DNA of 64,000 nucleotides from Shinella sp. CPCC 101442 (GTDB lineage: Bacteria > Pseudomonadota > Alphaproteobacteria > Rhizobiales > Rhizobiaceae), in NCBI RefSeq assembly GCF_024704725.1, contig NZ_JALIQS010000001.1:1054001-1118000 (forward strand). Reading direction: 5' to 3'. Of this stretch, positions 1 to 8,244 are shown piece by piece. A program made the translations under genes and the position numbers. The stretch's first letter is position 1. Every line of letters begins with the position of its first letter. Below the pieces are notes generated by a model that was not told the DNA's origin, ran no database searches, and worked only from the letters and a program-made list of their open reading frames with translations.

Positions 1-469
1 TCGTTCTGGCGCGAACGTCCGCCGGGCCCTCGTCATAGCCGAACCGCATGAACATGCGGCTGATCGCTTCCATTCTCGTCCGGTCGGCTGCATGCACTTC
101 CGCCTGAATTTCCGGCGATTGCAGGGCCCAGCTGCGCACAGCGAACTCGAACTGAGAATCGAACACATCCTTGTTCAGCCAGCAGTCGAAGACGTTCAGC
201 ATCGCTTCGGCGACAGTTTCCGCATAGGCCTCGGACTGCCGCACGAGGTTGCCCGTGTTCTTGTCTCTCCAGCGCGCGATCAGCACGCTCAGCAGTTCCT
301 CCCGATCCTTGAAGAACCAGTAGAAGCTGGTTCGTGAAAGATTGAGTCGCTTGGCAAGCGGCAGGATCTTCACCGATTCCACGCCGGATTCGAGCAGAGC
401 CTCGTAGGCAGCCTCCAGCCATCCCTCCTGGGAGCCGCGCCAGCCGCTGTCACTCGTCGCCTGTTCCAT
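1..469 (-). CDS. TetR/AcrR-family transcriptional regulator (3' part outside window)
   Basis: Reading leftward from the ATG at 469, the frame stays open to the window edge (156 codons), so the C-terminus is missing. The N-terminus carries a TetR-type helix-turn-helix: a helix around 'WLEAAYEALLESG', then 'VKILPLAKRLNLSRTSFYWFF', i.e. the SRTSFYWFF recognition-helix signature, at about residues 35-52. The rest should be the helical ligand-binding domain. It is divergent from the flavin oxidoreductase/cupin operon at 616-3248 with 146 bp between starts. That space carries two inverted TGTACA-containing half-sites, so local control of the operon is the natural inference. The ligand is unknown. 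Confidence 0.85.
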   Translation of the reverse strand, partial: MEQATSDSGWRGSQEGWLEAAYEALLESGVESVKILPLAKRLNLSRTSFYWFFKDREELLSVLIARWRDKNTGNLVRQSEAYAETVAEAMLNVFDCWLNKDVFDSQFEFAVRSWALQSPEIQAEVHAADRTRMEAISRMFMRFGYDEGPADVRART

Positions 470-510
470 GATGTCCTCCTAACAAATCCGCCTTGCCCTC
501 GCAAGCGAAA

Positions 511-569
511 TGTACACCTATGTCGATATTCCGGACTATACTGTTTTTGATCATTGACACATATGTACA
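511..569. promoter_or_regulatory. Candidate TetR operator pair in divergent promoter
   Basis: Two 14-bp elements face each other: TGTACACCTATGTC (511-524) and GACACATATGTACA (556-569). They share TGTACA outer ends and GTC/GAC inner ends. The second also contains the palindrome ACATATGT. They sit in the AT-richer intergenic stretch between the TetR gene and the flavin oxidoreductase gene. The role as the TetR binding site is inferred from position and symmetry. Confidence 0.5.
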
Positions 570-615
570 CCCTGCTTACCGTGGCGTGGAAATCCCATAA
601 ACCGGAGCCCGGCGC

Positions 616-2652
616 ATGTCGAACGATCCCCTGCTGCAGCCCTATCAGCTGAAGCATCTGACCCTCCGCAACCGCATCATCGTCACCTCGCACGAGCCGG
701 CCTACCCGGAGGACGGCATGCCGAAGGGTCGCTATCGCGCCTATACGGTCGAGCGGGCGAGAGGCGGCGTGGCGATGACCATGACGGCGGGTTCCGCCGC
801 CGTCTCCAAGGACAGCCCACCGGTCTTCAACAACCTGCTCGCCTACAAGGACGAGATCGTTCCGTGGATCCGGGAAATGACGGATGCCGTGCACGAAGAG
901 GGCGCGGCGATCATGATCCAGCTCACCCATCTCGGCCGGCGCACGCGCTGGGACAAGGGCGACTGGCTGCCCGTCGTCGCCCCGTCGCATCATCGCGAAG
1001 CCGCACACCGGGCCTTCCCGAAAAAGCTCGAGGATTGGGATATCGAGCGCATCATCAAGGATTTCGCCGATGCGGCCGAACGCATGAAGGCTGGCGGCAT
1101 GGACGGTGTCGAGCTGGAGGCCTATGGCCATCTCATCGACCAGTTCACCTCGCCGCTCACCAACGAGCTGGACGGCCCCTATGGCGGCTCGCTCGACAAC
1201 CGTATGCGCTTCTGTTTCGACGTGTTCAGGGCGATGCGAAAACGGGTCGGCGACGACTTCATTCTCGGCGTGCGCTACACGGCCGACGAATGTCTTCCCG
1301 GCGGGACCGGAAAGGCCGAGGGCCTGGAAATCTCCCGTCGTCTCAAGGAAAGCGGTCTCATCGACTATCTCAACGTCATCCGCGGCCACATCGATACGGA
1401 TCCGGGTCTGACGGACGTCATTCCGATCCAGGGCATGGCCAGCGCGCCGCATCTTGATTTCGCGGGCGACGTGCGTGCCGCGACCAAATTCCCGACTTTC
1501 CATGCGGCGAAAATCCAGGATGTCGCGACCGCGCGTCACGCCATCGCCGCCGGCAAGGTCGACATGATCGGCATGACGCGCGCCCACATGACCGATCCGC
1601 ACATCCTGCGCAAGATCATCGAAAAGCGCGAGGACGATATCCGCCCCTGCGTCGGCGCCAACTACTGTCTCGACCGTATCTACCAGGGCGGTCTTGCCTT
1701 CTGTATCCACAATGCGGCGACCGGCCGTGAAGAGACGATGCCGCACAGTATTCCGAAGGCGGATGTGCGCCGGAAGATCGTGATCGTCGGCGCCGGTCCA
1801 GCCGGCCTGGAGGCGGCTCGGGTCTCTGCCGAGCGCGGCCATGAGGTCGTTGTCTTCGAGGCGGCGAACAATCCCGGCGGCCAGATCCGCCTGACGGCGC
1901 AGAGCGAGCGCCGGCGCGAAATGATCAGCATCATCGAGTGGCGCATGAGCCAGTGCGAAAAACGCGGTGTGACCTTCCATTTCAACACCTGGGCGGATGC
2001 CGGCACGATCAGCGCGGAAAACCCCGATGTCGTGATCATCGCCACGGGCGGCCTGCCGCATACGGATGTGCTCACCAAGGGGAACGACCTGGTCGTCTCG
2101 TCCTGGGACATTATTTCGGGCGACGTTAAGCCGGGCACCAACGTGCTCATCTATGACGATGCCGGCGACCATGCCGGCCTGCAGGCCGCCGAGTTCATCG
2201 CCAAGGCGGGCGGCAAGGTCGAGATCATGACGCCGGATCGGTCTTTCGCGCCGGAAGTCATGGCCATGAACCTCGTGCCCTATATGCGCTCGCTGCAGAA
2301 GCTCGATACGACCTTTACCGTCACCTACAAGCTGGAAGCGGCGGAAAAGAGCGGCAACCAGCTTATCGCCCATGTCGGCAGCGACTACGGCGGCGTCTCC
2401 AGGCAGCGGACGGTCGATCAGATCGTCGTCAACCACGGCACTATCCCGCTGGACGATCTCTATTTCGAGCTGAAGCCTTTCTCGAAGAACCTTGGCGAAG
2501 TCTCCTACGACGAACTGCTGTCCGGCGCGCCGCAGACCGTCGAGCGCAATCCGGATGGCGCGTACCAGCTCTTCCGTATCGGCGACGCGGTAGCCGCACG
2601 CAACACGCATGCGGCCATCTACGACGCGCTGCGTCTCGCGAAGGATCTCTGA
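616..2652 (+). CDS. Old-yellow-enzyme family flavin/FAD oxidoreductase, N-methylproline/betaine demethylase-like
   Basis: 678 aa. Residues about 5-370 are an FMN-binding TIM barrel of the NADH:flavin oxidoreductase family (HLGRRTRW, 'TSPLTNELDGPYGGSLDNR', active-site region near H171). Residues about 385-678 are an FAD/NAD(P)-binding module beginning 'VIVGAGPAGLEAARV'. This is the two-domain layout of 2,4-dienoyl-CoA reductase, trimethylamine dehydrogenase and rhizobial N-methylproline (stachydrine) demethylase, which it resembles most closely by motif. The Fe-S segment is 'CVGANYCLDRIYQGGLAFC' (C345, C351, C363); the second Cys of the usual CxxC is replaced by Ala. The stop is 2 bp before the DddQ-like cupin gene, so the two are translationally coupled. 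Oxidative demethylation of a methylated osmolyte is the family-based guess; the substrate is not determined. Confidence 0.8.
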   Translation: MSNDPLLQPYQLKHLTLRNRIIVTSHEPAYPEDGMPKGRYRAYTVERARGGVAMTMTAGSAAVSKDSPPVFNNLLAYKDEIVPWIREMTDAVHEEGAAIMIQLTHLGRRTRWDKGDWLPVVAPSHHREAAHRAFPKKLEDWDIERIIKDFADAAERMKAGGMDGVELEAYGHLIDQFTSPLTNELDGPYGGSLDNRMRFCFDVFRAMRKRVGDDFILGVRYTADECLPGGTGKAEGLEISRRLKESGLIDYLNVIRGHIDTDPGLTDVIPIQGMASAPHLDFAGDVRAATKFPTFHAAKIQDVATARHAIAAGKVDMIGMTRAHMTDPHILRKIIEKREDDIRPCVGANYCLDRIYQGGLAFCIHNAATGREETMPHSIPKADVRRKIVIVGAGPAGLEAARVSAERGHEVVVFEAANNPGGQIRLTAQSERRREMISIIEWRMSQCEKRGVTFHFNTWADAGTISAENPDVVIIATGGLPHTDVLTKGNDLVVSSWDIISGDVKPGTNVLIYDDAGDHAGLQAAEFIAKAGGKVEIMTPDRSFAPEVMAMNLVPYMRSLQKLDTTFTVTYKLEAAEKSGNQLIAHVGSDYGGVSRQRTVDQIVVNHGTIPLDDLYFELKPFSKNLGEVSYDELLSGAPQTVERNPDGAYQLFRIGDAVAARNTHAAIYDALRLAKDL

Positions 2653-2654
2653 TC

Positions 2655-3248
2655 ATGGCGCGCGATGCGGCTCTTCAGGGGTTTCTGGATGCGGCAATCG
2701 CCGCGTTCGGCCGGGTTTCGCCCGGCCAGGAGGCGCGTCGCTCGGTTGACCGTATTACGATCCTGCTCGACGCGCCGCAGCCGGCGCGGCGGGATATCGG
2801 CAAGCGTCTGCCGGTTTGCGATCATCTTGAGGAGGCGCTGTCGAATGGCGCAAACGAGCCGGCGCTCGCCGTGCTGCTCTACCGCTTCCGGGCAATCGAG
2901 CCACGGCTGGAATGGACGGTGCGCTCGAACAACGACGGATCGGCGAGCGAGAATTTTGCCGCGGGACATGCCAATGCGCTGATCGTCGGTCCGGGCGGGC
3001 TCGAGGATCGTCGAGACGTCTGGTTTGGCGCCTCGCTGCTTGCCCCGCATGTGCGCTACCCCGACCACGATCATCCGCCCGAAGAGACCTACCTCGTTCT
3101 CTCCGAAGGTGAATTCATGCATGGCGATTCCGGCTGGTTTTCGCCCGGTATCGGCGGCTCGTTCTACAACACGCCCGGCATCCGCCATGCCATGCGCTCC
3201 GTCGACAAACCGCTCTTCGCCTTCTGGGCTCTGCTGCCCGAACATTGA
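2655..3248 (+). CDS. Cupin of the DMSP-lyase family (DddQ-like)
   Basis: 197 aa. An N-terminal helical segment (1-100) is followed by a small cupin barrel (about 105-195) with 'YPDHDHPPEETYLVL' and 'YNTPGIRHAMRS'. Y135, H138, H140, E144, Y146 and H178 are present. From memory of the Ruegeria DddQ structure (Y120, H123, H125, E129, Y131, H163), these match with a constant +15 offset, i.e. the metal ligands and the catalytic Tyr. The family cleaves dimethylsulfoniopropionate to dimethyl sulfide and acrylate. Activity on DMSP here is inference: a related betaine-like or sulfonium substrate is possible, because the gene is coupled (2 bp) to a demethylase-type flavoprotein. The ATG at 2655 is the natural coupled start. 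Confidence 0.8.
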   Translation: MARDAALQGFLDAAIAAFGRVSPGQEARRSVDRITILLDAPQPARRDIGKRLPVCDHLEEALSNGANEPALAVLLYRFRAIEPRLEWTVRSNNDGSASENFAAGHANALIVGPGGLEDRRDVWFGASLLAPHVRYPDHDHPPEETYLVLSEGEFMHGDSGWFSPGIGGSFYNTPGIRHAMRSVDKPLFAFWALLPEH

Positions 3249-3284
3249 GGAAAGTGCGCCGTCCTCATCGGCAGAGGGCGGACA

Positions 3285-4565
3285 TCACACCCTTTCGGTA
3301 ACGCCGCACCAATCCGCGGTGAAAAGGGCAAGGGTCTTTGTGACGCGCTTCAGGGAAGAGAGGCTGACACGCTCGTCGATGCCGTGAATGTTTTCCGAGA
3401 TGGGACCATAGACGAGCGAGGGGATGTTGCCGTGAACAGAGAAGACGGCCGCGTCGAGATAGCAGGCCATGACATAGGCGCTGAGGTTCGCGCCGGCATG
3501 GGTGGCGGCGTGAGCACTACGCAATGCCTCTTCGGCGGCGGTGCCTTCCGCAAGCTCGTAGCCCGCATGCATCACGCCGACCCAGGTGAGGGTGACGAGG
3601 CGCTCGCCGGCGAAGGCCGGGTCTTCGGTTTGTATCCGTTCCAGAAATGCTTCGACTTCGGCCGCACGGGCCTTCGGGTCCTCGCCGGGATAGAAACCTA
3701 TCCGCCCTTCAGCGACGCAGTCGCTCGGGATCGAGGCGATCCAGTCGCCGCCTGAAATCGTGCCGATCGTCAGTGCGACAGGGTTGGCGAGGTCCTCGAA
3801 CCAGCGCTTGCCTTTCCGTTCGGCGATCCACTGACCTTCGAGTGTCCGCAGGTGGCCGATGAGGCGGACCATCAAATCGATGGCGCTCTGGCCGGATTCG
3901 GGTTCGCGCGGATGGGCGGGGCGCCCGCGTGTTTCCAGCCGGAACTTGATGACGCCGGCATTGGCGCGTACGAGCTGTTCGTCGGTCGGCTCGGGGCTGA
4001 GTACCGCGTCCGCGGTGAAGCCGAGGGAGAAAGCCGTAGCGGCGCCGTTGCCGGTGATTTCCTCTTCGACGACGGATTGGACCTGAACATCGCCAAGCAG
4101 GAACAGACCGGCTTGCGCAATGGCGTCGAGGGCGAAGATCGACGCGACGAGCCCCGCCTTCATGTCGCCCGCGCCGCGCCCGTAAAGCCAGTCGCCATCC
4201 CGTCGCGGTTCGAAAGGCTTGGATGTCCACCGGTATTCGCTTCCGGCCGGAACGACATCGACATGGGAATTGAAGGCAAGCGAGCGTCCCCCGCTCGCAC
4301 CGGGCTTGCGACCAACGACGTTCCAGCTTTCGTCATAACCGACCGTCGCCGGCGAAAAGGCCGGATGCCGGCCGATCTGGGCGGCATCGGTGCGGAAGCG
4401 GCTGACGTCGAAGCCGCGTTCCTTCAGCGCCGCCTCGATGAAATCCTGCGCGCCGGTCTCCTCGTTGCGCAGGGATTTGAAGCGAACCAATCTTTCCAGA
4501 AACAGGACCTGATCGTCGAAAAGCCGATCGACGGCGTTGAGAATACGGTCGTGCGCGGATGTCAT
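3285..4565 (-). CDS. M20-family metallohydrolase (ArgE/DapE-type deacylase)
   Basis: 426 aa, normal for ArgE/DapE/ACY1-like enzymes. Metal-site motifs are in order: 'FNSHVDVVPAG' (H101, D103), 'GRGAGDMKAG' (D134), 'SVVEEEITGNG' (catalytic/ligand Glu 167-169) and a C-terminal 'ENIHGIDERV' His. The family hydrolyses N-acyl amino acids or small peptides. It is the last gene of the leftward doeX-doeC-doeD unit, 73 bp after doeD. A role in processing an N-acetylated diaminobutyrate isomer from ectoine breakdown is therefore plausible, even though the dedicated deacetylase EutE is also encoded nearby. It converges on the cupin gene with only 36 bp between. Confidence 0.8.
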   Translation of the reverse strand: MTSAHDRILNAVDRLFDDQVLFLERLVRFKSLRNEETGAQDFIEAALKERGFDVSRFRTDAAQIGRHPAFSPATVGYDESWNVVGRKPGASGGRSLAFNSHVDVVPAGSEYRWTSKPFEPRRDGDWLYGRGAGDMKAGLVASIFALDAIAQAGLFLLGDVQVQSVVEEEITGNGAATAFSLGFTADAVLSPEPTDEQLVRANAGVIKFRLETRGRPAHPREPESGQSAIDLMVRLIGHLRTLEGQWIAERKGKRWFEDLANPVALTIGTISGGDWIASIPSDCVAEGRIGFYPGEDPKARAAEVEAFLERIQTEDPAFAGERLVTLTWVGVMHAGYELAEGTAAEEALRSAHAATHAGANLSAYVMACYLDAAVFSVHGNIPSLVYGPISENIHGIDERVSLSSLKRVTKTLALFTADWCGVTERV

Positions 4566-4638
4566 GGCGGGCCTTGGATGGAATTGCAGGATATTGGCTG
4601 ACGGGGCAACCTAGCCGCTGCCCCGTCCGTTTCAAGTC

Positions 4639-6012
4639 TCAGCCGAGAACGGCCTTCACGGCGTCCGCCGCTGCCTTCACGACGATGTCGGCCTCTTCGC
4701 GGGTGAGGCAGAGCGGCGGTGCGAAACCGAGAATGTCGCCCTGCGGCATGGCGCGGCCGATGACGCCGCGCTCGAGGAGGGCGGCCGATACCTGCGGGCC
4801 GATCTTCCTTGCAGGATCGAAGAAGGCACGGTCGTCCTTGTCTTCGACAAATTCGACGGCCGCCATCAGGCCATCGCCGCGCACGTCGCCGACATGTTTG
4901 TGATCGCCGAGCGCCTTGGCCAGTTCGCCACGAAAATAGGCCCCCGTCGACCCGGCGTTCTCCACGAGACCGAGTTCGTCGATGAGCTCGAGATTGGCGA
5001 CACCGGCGGCGGCGCAGATCGGATGTGACGAATAGGTCCAGCCGTGGCCGATGGCGCCAAGTTCATCGGAACCCTGCACCAGCACCTGCCAGACCTTGTC
5101 GGAAACGACGGTGCCGGAAAGCGGCGCATAGGCGGAGGTGAGGCCCTTGGCGATGGTGATCAGCGCCGGTTTCATGCCGTAATGGTCCGATCCGAACATC
5201 GTGCCGAGGCGGCCGAAGCCGGTGACGACCTCGTCGGCGACGAGCAGGATGTCGTATTTGTCGAGCACGGCCTGGATCTTCTGCCAATAACCCTTGGGCG
5301 GCGGCACGATGCCGCCCGTGCCCAGGATCGGCTCGCCGATGAAGGCTGCGACCGTCTCCGGCCCTTCGGCAAGGATCATGTCCTCCAGCTTGTCGGCGCA
5401 ATATTGCGAGAACTGCTCCTCGTCCATGGAGCGATCCGGGCGGCGGAAGAAGTAGGGCGCTTCCGTATGCAGGATCGGTGTGCGCGGCAGGTCGAAGGCG
5501 TTGTGGAAGAGGTGGAGACCGGTCAGCGATCCCGTCATGACCCCCGAACCATGATAGCCGCGCCAGCGCGAGATGATCTTCTTCTTTTCCGGCCGGCCGA
5601 GCACGTTGTTGTAGTACCAGATCAGCTTGATGTTCGTCTCGTTGGCATCCGAGCCGGAGAGGCCGAAATAGACGCGGCTCATGCCTTCGGGCGCACGGTC
5701 GATGATCATCTTGGACAGAGTGATCGAGGCTTCCGTGCCGTGGCCGACATAGGCGTGGTAATAGGCGAGATTTTTCGCCTGCTCGGCGATCGCATCGGCA
5801 ATCTTCTGGCGACCGTAGCCGACATTGACGCAATAGAGCCCGGCAAAGGCGTCGAGGCTCGTCTTGCCGGTCGTGTCGGTGATGTAGACCCCTTCGCCAC
5901 CGCCGATGACGCGCGTCGGCGTCTCGCCGCGGGCGTGCATGCCCATATGGGTGGAGGGGTGGAAGAAGTGGTCGCGGTCCCAGGCGGTGAGTTCGTTGTT
6001 TCCGTCGGACAT
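4639..6012 (-). CDS. doeD: L-2,4-diaminobutyrate aminotransferase of ectoine catabolism (class III PLP aminotransferase)
   Basis: 457 aa class-III aminotransferase. PLP signatures: 'SGSDANETNIKL' (about 119-130), 'LLVADEVVTGFGR' with D260, and the Schiff-base lysine K289 in 'ITIAKGLTSAYAPLSG'. In the characterised ectoine pathway, DoeD/Atf converts L-2,4-diaminobutyrate to aspartate beta-semialdehyde. By sequence alone it could be any omega-amino-acid:pyruvate transaminase. The assignment rests on being downstream of doeX-doeC and back to back with enuR-ehu-eut. It lies 34 bp behind doeC and is probably cotranscribed. Confidence 0.8.
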   Translation of the reverse strand: MSDGNNELTAWDRDHFFHPSTHMGMHARGETPTRVIGGGEGVYITDTTGKTSLDAFAGLYCVNVGYGRQKIADAIAEQAKNLAYYHAYVGHGTEASITLSKMIIDRAPEGMSRVYFGLSGSDANETNIKLIWYYNNVLGRPEKKKIISRWRGYHGSGVMTGSLTGLHLFHNAFDLPRTPILHTEAPYFFRRPDRSMDEEQFSQYCADKLEDMILAEGPETVAAFIGEPILGTGGIVPPPKGYWQKIQAVLDKYDILLVADEVVTGFGRLGTMFGSDHYGMKPALITIAKGLTSAYAPLSGTVVSDKVWQVLVQGSDELGAIGHGWTYSSHPICAAAGVANLELIDELGLVENAGSTGAYFRGELAKALGDHKHVGDVRGDGLMAAVEFVEDKDDRAFFDPARKIGPQVSAALLERGVIGRAMPQGDILGFAPPLCLTREEADIVVKAAADAVKAVLG

Positions 6013-6046
6013 GGTCTTTCCTTTCGCGTGTTCGTTGGCGCCGGAA

Positions 6047-7543
6047 TCAGGCTGCCGTATCGATGCAGAGATATTTGAGTTCGGTGAAGGCCTCCATGCC
6101 GTGGCGCGAGCCCTCGCGGCCGAGGCCGGATTGTTTCCAGCCGCCGAAGGGGATCGGGCCGCCGGTGATCTTCACGCGGTTGACTGCCACCATGCCGTAT
6201 TCCAGCGCCCGGGCAAGACGCATCTGGCGTGCACCATTTTCGGTGACGACATAGGCGACGAGGCCGTATTCCGTGTCGTTGGCGCGGCTGACCACCTCCG
6301 CCTCGCTGTCGAAGACAGCTATGGCCGCGACCGGGCCGAAGGTCTCTTCACGCATAATCAGCGCATCGTCGGAAACATCTGTCAGCAGTGTCGGCTCGAA
6401 GAAGAGCGACCCGGCCTTGTGGCGCTTGCCACCGGTCAGAAGCTTCGCCCCGTGCCCTAGCGCGTCGGCGACCTGTTCCTCCACCTTGGCGATGGCGCGT
6501 TCATGCATCAGCGGGCCGATCTCGACGCCGGCCTCCAGCCCGGCGCCAACCTTCAGGGCTTCGATGCGAGCCTTGAATGCCTTTGTGAAGGCCGCGAGGG
6601 CGGGGCGTTCGACATAGATGCGATTGGCGGCGAGGCAATCCTGGCCTGATGTCGCAAACTTGGCGTTGACGGCAATATCGGCCGCCTTGTCGATATCAGC
6701 ATCGGCAAAGACGATCAGCGGCGCGTGGCCGCCGAGCTCCATGACGAGCCGCTTCATGGTGGGGGCGCACTGGGCGGCAATCAATTTGCCGATCTCCGTC
6801 GAGCCGGTGAAGCTCATGGCGCGGATGCGTGCATCGGCATTCATGCGGCCGACGATGGTTGCTGCATCGCCGGTCACGACGTTGAACACTCCGGCGGGAA
6901 GGCCGGCGCGCTCACCGAGTTCGGCAAGCGCCAAAGCCGAAAGCGGCGTCTCGCTGGAAGGATGAGCGACGACGGTGCAGCCGGCGGCGAGTGCCGCAGC
7001 GGCCTTGCGGGTGATCATGGCGCAGGGGAAATTCCAAGGCGTGACGATGCCCACGACGCCGAGCGCCTCGCGGCGCACGATCATTTCAGCTCCGGGCAGG
7101 TGGCTGGTGACGCTCTCGGCGTTGAGGCGCTTTCCTTCCTCGGCATACCACTCGATGAAGGAGGCAGCGTAGTCGATCTCGCCGCGGGATTCGGCAAGCG
7201 GCTTGCCCTGTTCCAGCGTCATCAGCAGCGCGAGATCCTCGCGATGCTCCAGCATCAGGCCGTGCCATTTGCGCAGGATCGCGCCGCGCTGTTGCGGCAG
7301 CATATCCCGCCAGGCGGGAAAGGCCTCGCTTGCGGCCGAGATGGCCTCGCCCGTCTGCTCGGCATCGAGGGATGCGACCCAGGCGAGCGCGGCATTCGAC
7401 GCGGGGTCCTTGACCTCGAAACTCGCACCATCCTGGCCGGCGATCCAGCGACCGCCGGCATAGGAGAGTTCGCGCAGCAGGTGCGGGTCGGCAAGGCGGG
7501 CAAGCGCGTCGTGAAAAGTCGTGCGGGCAAATAGAGCGGTCAT
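6047..7543 (-). CDS. doeC: Aspartate-semialdehyde dehydrogenase of ectoine catabolism (SSADH-like ALDH)
   Basis: 498 aa aldehyde dehydrogenase with the full fold: 'TPWNFPCAM' (N171), 'FTGSTEIGK' (about 245-253), 'MELGGHAP' (E269) and the catalytic cysteine C303 in 'SGQDCLAANR'. Generic annotation would be succinate-semialdehyde dehydrogenase. Its place between doeX and doeD argues for DoeC/Ssd, which oxidises aspartate beta-semialdehyde to aspartate. The cofactor-site segment reads 'VVAHPSSETP', with His where most ALDHs have Lys (KPSE); this may affect NAD/NADP preference. Translation starts at the ATG at 7543, and 116 bp separate it from doeX. Confidence 0.8.
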   Translation of the reverse strand: MTALFARTTFHDALARLADPHLLRELSYAGGRWIAGQDGASFEVKDPASNAALAWVASLDAEQTGEAISAASEAFPAWRDMLPQQRGAILRKWHGLMLEHREDLALLMTLEQGKPLAESRGEIDYAASFIEWYAEEGKRLNAESVTSHLPGAEMIVRREALGVVGIVTPWNFPCAMITRKAAAALAAGCTVVAHPSSETPLSALALAELGERAGLPAGVFNVVTGDAATIVGRMNADARIRAMSFTGSTEIGKLIAAQCAPTMKRLVMELGGHAPLIVFADADIDKAADIAVNAKFATSGQDCLAANRIYVERPALAAFTKAFKARIEALKVGAGLEAGVEIGPLMHERAIAKVEEQVADALGHGAKLLTGGKRHKAGSLFFEPTLLTDVSDDALIMREETFGPVAAIAVFDSEAEVVSRANDTEYGLVAYVVTENGARQMRLARALEYGMVAVNRVKITGGPIPFGGWKQSGLGREGSRHGMEAFTELKYLCIDTAA

Positions 7544-7659
7544 GTCGGCCTCCTCTGGGATGGGGAGGAGTTTGTCAGAGGACGGGCGGCAGATTCTCTA
7601 TTGCAGCGGCTGAGGGCAGAGATTTTGACCAAAGGTGCCGGCGGCCGTAGACAATCTCT

Positions 7660-8142
7660 CTATCCTGCGGTGGGAAGCAGGCTTGCAAGCGGCAGGACCG
7701 TTTCCTCCTTCACCGTCTTGGTGACGATGTAGGTGAAGTAGCGGTCGATGCCGAGCTCGCGGTCGAGCAGGCTGTCGACGAGGCGCTGATAGGCGTCGAT
7801 ATCGGCCGTCATGATCTTCAGAATGTAATCGACGCCGCCGCCGACCGACCAACAGGCGACGATTTCCGGCGTTGCCGCGACCGCGCGTTCAAATCGCTCG
7901 AAATCCGCCTGACGGTGGTTGGCGAGCGTCACCTCCATCATCACGCTTGCGACCGGCGCCAGGCGCCGCACCGCGACCCTTGCATGATAGCCCGAGACGA
8001 TGCCCGCCTTTTCCAGCTTGCGCAGGCGCAGCCAGCAAGGCGTCGGCGACAGGCCCGCCTTTTCCGCCAGCGCCAGCTTCGTGATGCGCCCGTTCTCCTG
8101 GATGGCTTCCAGGATGCGCAGGTCTATGGCGTCGAGTTTCAT
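7660..8142 (-). CDS. doeX: Lrp/AsnC-family regulator of the ectoine catabolic genes
   Basis: 160 aa with the standard Lrp layout: an N-terminal winged helix ('DAIDLRILEAIQENGRITK', 'LALAEKAGLSPTPCWLRLRKL') and a C-terminal RAM effector domain. In ectoine degraders an asnC/doeX gene accompanies enuR and the doe genes; this one sits between enuR (divergent, 102 bp away) and doeC (same strand). It probably tunes the two arms in response to a pathway amino acid. That effector role is inferred. Confidence 0.8.
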   Translation of the reverse strand: MKLDAIDLRILEAIQENGRITKLALAEKAGLSPTPCWLRLRKLEKAGIVSGYHARVAVRRLAPVASVMMEVTLANHRQADFERFERAVAATPEIVACWSVGGGVDYILKIMTADIDAYQRLVDSLLDRELGIDRYFTYIVTKTVKEETVLPLASLLPTAG

Positions 8143-8244
8143 GCGGTCGCCCTCCGGGCGGATATCATGTCAAATGAGGGAAAAAGACAATGGAAAGGCA
8201 TTTTTGCGTTGTCAATTGAACTGAATTTGAGCACTGTCGAAATC

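Noticed and set aside
370-2610. Long minus-strand frame opposite the flavin oxidoreductase
   Set aside because: Antisense to a gene with clear family motifs; the real minus-strand gene there is the TetR regulator starting at 469.
6047-7543. Annotation as GABA-pathway succinate-semialdehyde dehydrogenase, with the aminotransferase as GABA transaminase
   Set aside because: Family motifs allow it, but position between doeX and doeD, back to back with enuR-ehu-eut, favours the ectoine pathway roles.
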